DNA from: Deltaproteobacteria bacterium
GTDB taxonomy: Bacteria > Myxococcota_A > UBA9160 > SMWR01
DNA length: 10,415 nt
Assembly (NCBI GenBank): GCA_019313605.1
Contig: JAFDAW010000081.1
Location: forward strand, 1 to 10,415
Direction: 5' to 3'
The translations under genes were made by a program, and so were the position numbers. Below the pieces are notes generated by a model, which saw only the letters and a list, made by a program, of their open reading frames with translations, did not search any database and was not told the DNA's origin. Of the stretch, positions 8,601-10,415 are shown one piece after another (position 1 is the first letter of the stretch; every line of letters starts with the position of its first letter).

Positions 8601-9021
8601 AGAAGTTGGCCCCCTCGAGGCCGTCCCCCGTCTCGAGGGTGCCGAAGATCTTCGAAACGTTGCCTCCCGTGACACGGCTGATCACGTTCGTCGTCGGAGC
8701 CTCTGCGGTGAAGAGACCGACATCGTCCGTCGCGAGGTTGAACCGCTCGAAGCTGTGGAAGAGGTTCCTGCCGTTCACTCCACCGGGGCGGCTGCCGAGG
8801 GACTCGGGGACCTCGTACACACCGCCGACACCCCCGACCTGGGTCGGGGCACCGAAGCTGTTGTCGGTGAGGATATCCGTAACCACGCTGGCCGGATCGA
8901 TACCGATCTGCGCCGCAGCCGGCATAGCCGCCCAAAGTAGGCCGAACAGTATGGCGACCTCGGGAATCGCGCGAGCGGACGCGCGCCCCGGGGACCACCG
9001 TGCAGCCCGAGCGAAGTTCAC
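5602..9021 (-). CDS. Filamentous haemagglutinin-family exoprotein with N-terminal TPS domain (TpsA)
   Basis: This is the predicted secreted cargo of the TpsB transporter: a long β-helical surface or released protein, 1139 residues from GTG-9021. Residues 1-37 form a signal peptide (hydrophobic VAILFGLLW, cleavage near AAA-Q). The haemagglutination-activity/TPS domain follows at about 38-250, with hallmarks NLFHSFERFNL (86-96), ISRVTGGNVSKIFGTL (114-129) and NPHGVVFG (144-151, the usual NPNGxxFG). The remainder is Gly/Asp/Ser/Thr/Val-rich with many coil-like repeats such as GGTIEIAANNIVLRSGS and AGNITIAANDVVISSDS, indicating a right-handed parallel β-helix. The C-terminal segment PPCVARTERTGSF resembles the conserved end of cyanobacterial-type TpsA proteins. 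Only two Cys are seen after the signal peptide (C1084, C1132). GTG-9021 overlaps the previous stop in a GTGA junction; ATG-9048 would add nine residues. No RGD or autoproteolytic module was seen. Adhesin or matrix function is typical of the family but not shown. Confidence 0.9.
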   Translation of the reverse strand: MNFARAARWSPGRASARAIPEVAILFGLLWAAMPAAAQIGIDPASVVTDILTDNSFGAPTQVGGVGGVYEVPESLGSRPGGVNGRNLFHSFERFNLATDDVGLFTAEAPTTNVISRVTGGNVSKIFGTLETGDGLEGANFYFLNPHGVVFGPDARLDVAGSFHVSTADELGFNSGEVFVARPGGAVPTMAVANPIDFGFWVDDSAPAGIWFDETRASTLDPNFVVGDGETLSVVAGRIEMVGPGGESRPNVAATGGVVQLAAAPAGSRIPVDLGELEDVEALRSNDALIRFTGGGGAQVASSGTEAPARIVIRAGRFEMVRDQLGGASGILRAQATGREPAGSVAIDVEVAGAIELARGQILSSTTASDSSGDIRLVGERVVLADGTIVRGEILDTGNENPGPGIVVDAGRGVVEIRDGSQLRTEDELENGNSKGKVGNIRVIASELNITGSRVVEIGGEDVAIGSAILATSRGDGDAAVVRVDTDRVYLSDEGEIKAVRLQNLLSLDRVPDDSGRIEVYTDELQIRDGAIGSVTQGAGRGADVSVVADTIRVASTGTPGATGEVITGQISTITQRSDFMGFELNGGQGGDLTIQAGSEEQPGLVQLTGGGQIRAVTRSDSDAGNLELTVHGGSFTARGAFEFEDASGARHTVPSGVFSRSEGEALGDGGSLEIVADSVLLNDRAEISARTETDGDAGDLLIVARDLVSVRGDSAISARGAGGSFVLGDPRPGNGGNLTIDADVLEVLDGGKVSASASGTGDAKDVNIRAREILISGEGSGVFAQALGRSVQAGRAGNLIFAPHEGERMTLRVLDGGELSVEAEEFGAPGDIEIRGADLVEIASGGSINARVERVILREGEAPEDLPELASDIRISDTNKLLLSGGTITAETKGPALGGTIEIAANNIVLRSGSNITSRSTAVNGGNAGKIVLAAGRRFDATNSSVTTTADDAGGGRISIQAGHLVNLRNSLLETTVQGADAGENAGDIDIPLRGDEGIEPVRPSFVVANNSIIRANATATNAGNITIAANDVVISSDSILEATSETGLSGEIRVAAPDTVLVSGLTPLPVDFEDPANRLLPPCVARTERTGSFVVQNREAIPRSPDEALSASLAGSQHSDNVIPSIESDPCSVFEEAP
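5610..5615 (-). promoter_or_regulatory. Strong ribosome binding site AGGAGG deciding the PEP-CTERM start
   Basis: On the minus strand a perfect AGGAGG lies four bases before ATG-5605 and seven bases before the adjoining ATG-5602. It sits within the last codons of the TpsA-like gene. It lies downstream of the GTG at 5629 that opens this frame and so rules that start out. The seven-base spacing favours ATG-5602; ATG-5605 would instead give an ATGA overlap with the TpsA stop. Confidence 0.75.
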
Positions 9022-10415
9022 GGCTGCAGCTCGACGGCAGGCCCGCATACCTGCATGCCCCCGTCCAGTGCGCTGAGCCCGACTCCCGTTTCCGCGAGCC
9101 CGGTGTCCTCGCCTGCAGATTCGAGTTCTCCCACGATCAGATCGACGATCCCGAAATCCTGGGTACCGACGGTGGCGCACTTGGCAGCTGCCTCAGCATC
9201 CGCGGGCGCCTCGCCGGGCAGGAGAGCGAGCACCTGCTGACACGGCGCGACATCGTCTTCTTCCGATAGGTTCCCGTCGTCGACAACGCCATTTCCCGTG
9301 ACGTCGAAGCACTGACAGGCCCTGCCGATCCCGTCGTCGCTGAACGTGTTGACACCGCCGCCGTCCGCCTGTCCGCCTGGGCCGCCGTTCGGCGCACTGG
9401 GGCAGTTGTCGTCTTCGTCGCCGACGCCGTCCTGATCTAGATCGTCGTCTACCGAGAAGGTGCTGACGATCGCGACGTTGTCGTTTGCGACCGCCGGGCC
9501 GGAGGTCACCACGATCACTCCGTCCTCGTAACCCGGCAGCGTCTCACCACCAGTGAGCACGATCTGGGGCGTGTCGACGGGCTGAGCGAACTCCACGACA
9601 CCGAGCACGGTAGTGTCTCCGCTACCAGCCGTGTTGAGTGAGCCGGCCTGTGACTCGACCGCGATGTAGATGGTGTTGGGGGGGCGCACGCCTCCAGCGG
9701 CTTCCGGCCCCACGGTGTACGTCGCGACGACCGGATTGCCGATGAAGTTGAAGCTCGTCGGGATATTGACGTTCGTACCGACTACGGCACCCGCCGGGAG
9801 ATTTGCCGCTTCCGGGCAGCCGCGCAGCTCGTCCACCAGCCCGGCTGGGACATTTGCAACCGCGCTCCCCGGGATCTCGCACCCGCCGAAGCTAACGTCG
9901 GCCTGCGTTGGCGCCGCATCCGTGGTCAGCCCCACCACGAGTCTGTCGATCTCGTTCTGCGGCGCGCCCATTCGCAGCTCGAAGCGCCGATCCGGATCGG
10001 TCGGAGCTCGCTTCAACTCGAGCGTCACGAGCGCATCGCCGGCAGGGAGCAACTCCGTCACCACGAGCGCGAGCGGGATTTCCGGCGGGGGAGTCGGCCC
10101 GGACGCCGGTTCCGTGAGCAGCGAGAGCGGGTCTGGCAAGAAACTCTCGAACGACTGGGTGGTGAGGGGGTTGTCACCGCTCACGAAGTTTTCGATCCGC
10201 AGCGGTCCGAGGAAGACGCTCTGCTGTCCGGCCTCGCAGAGCAGGTCGCTGTTCGTTCCACCGCTGCCCGCGAGCTGTATCACCACGAGATCGGCGGGAG
10301 CATCGGGGTTCGTCGCAGCCGAGATCATCGGCCCGATCGTGAACGAATTGTTCGCATCGACGCTTGGCCCGAGATCCGGAGCGTTCGTGCAGTCCCGCCG
10401 GTTGTCGCCCGGCAC
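9018..10415 (-). CDS. Secreted protein with thrombospondin type 3 repeat and dockerin-like C-terminus (5' partial)
   Basis: The frame is open through the right edge, so only the last 465 residues are seen; the GTG at the edge is probably not the true start. The first 315 or so residues are β-rich, with paired Cys (CEIPG, RGCPEA) and no family I recognise. A thrombospondin type 3 calcium-binding repeat follows at 323-339 (DDDLDQDGVGDEDDNCP). Then comes a dockerin-like segment starting CQCFDVTGNGVVDD (367-380), with a degenerate second half near 413-433 (CATVGTQDFGIVDLIVGE). Such TSP3-plus-dockerin ends are common on secreted proteins of deltaproteobacterial-type genomes and bind calcium for structural stability. 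There is no PEP-CTERM tail, the end being VELQP. Its TGA at 9020-9018 overlaps the GTG start of the TpsA-like gene, so it probably belongs to the same operon, possibly as an extracellular partner. Confidence 0.8.
   Translation of the reverse strand: MPGDNRRDCTNAPDLGPSVDANNSFTIGPMISAATNPDAPADLVVIQLAGSGGTNSDLLCEAGQQSVFLGPLRIENFVSGDNPLTTQSFESFLPDPLSLLTEPASGPTPPPEIPLALVVTELLPAGDALVTLELKRAPTDPDRRFELRMGAPQNEIDRLVVGLTTDAAPTQADVSFGGCEIPGSAVANVPAGLVDELRGCPEAANLPAGAVVGTNVNIPTSFNFIGNPVVATYTVGPEAAGGVRPPNTIYIAVESQAGSLNTAGSGDTTVLGVVEFAQPVDTPQIVLTGGETLPGYEDGVIVVTSGPAVANDNVAIVSTFSVDDDLDQDGVGDEDDNCPSAPNGGPGGQADGGGVNTFSDDGIGRACQCFDVTGNGVVDDGNLSEEDDVAPCQQVLALLPGEAPADAEAAAKCATVGTQDFGIVDLIVGELESAGEDTGLAETGVGLSALDGGMQVCGPAVELQP

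Noticed and set aside
8053..8940. 295-codon plus-strand open frame opposite the TPS domain
   Set aside because: It overlaps the most conserved part of TpsA, shows no motif of its own and reads as low-complexity charged sequence.
5602..9021. Repeats within the TpsA gene considered as a CRISPR array or DNA-level tandem repeat
   Set aside because: The repetition is at the protein level only, from β-helix coils of differing length. No identical DNA unit with regular spacing was seen.
9022..9180. Longer N-terminus for the TpsA-like protein, starting at 9180
   Set aside because: The extension is Arg/Gly-rich, lies inside the upstream gene and lacks signal-peptide character. GTG-9021 (GTGA overlap) or ATG-9048 gives a normal signal peptide.

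Overview
The window is GC-rich DNA from a Gram-negative bacterium. An outer-membrane TpsB porin, an exported TpsA-type β-helix protein and a PEP-CTERM sorting tail all require an outer membrane. The mix of two-partner secretion (TPS), PEP-CTERM, thrombospondin type 3 and dockerin-like calcium-binding repeats, with Cys-rich secreted proteins, suggests an environmental deltaproteobacterial or Myxococcota-like lineage. That placement is inferred from gene content only.

Layout. Bases 1-51 are the last 16 codons and stop of an unidentified plus-strand gene. A strong GC hairpin (92-115) and a leader region follow. A plus-strand tpsB-like gene (230-1996) encodes a 588-residue ShlB/FhaC-type transporter. 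After a 52-base gap the rest of the window is a tightly packed minus-strand operon. Read in its own direction it contains: (i) the 3' part of a gene for a secreted protein with a thrombospondin type 3 repeat and a dockerin-like end (10415 to 9018, start outside the window); (ii) a TpsA-like filamentous-haemagglutinin-family exoprotein (9021 to 5602); (iii) a Cys-rich PEP-CTERM protein with a possible glutamine-amidotransferase-like N-terminal domain (5602 or 5605 to 4088); (iv) an exported TPR-CHAT protein with an intact His/Cys dyad (4082 to 2049). All three junctions have overlapping or nearly touching stop and start codons, so the four genes are probably co-transcribed and translationally coupled.

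How it may work. TpsB would export TpsA across the outer membrane by its TPS domain. The PEP-CTERM protein would be handled by an exosortase encoded elsewhere. The CHAT protein has a signal peptide and so probably acts in the periplasm or at the surface, where it could process TpsA or the PEP-CTERM protein. The combination of a TPS exoprotein, an exosortase substrate and a secreted caspase-like protease in one coupled operon, with the transporter gene facing it convergently, is the most interesting feature here. No tRNA, rRNA, CRISPR array, insertion sequence or transposase was seen.
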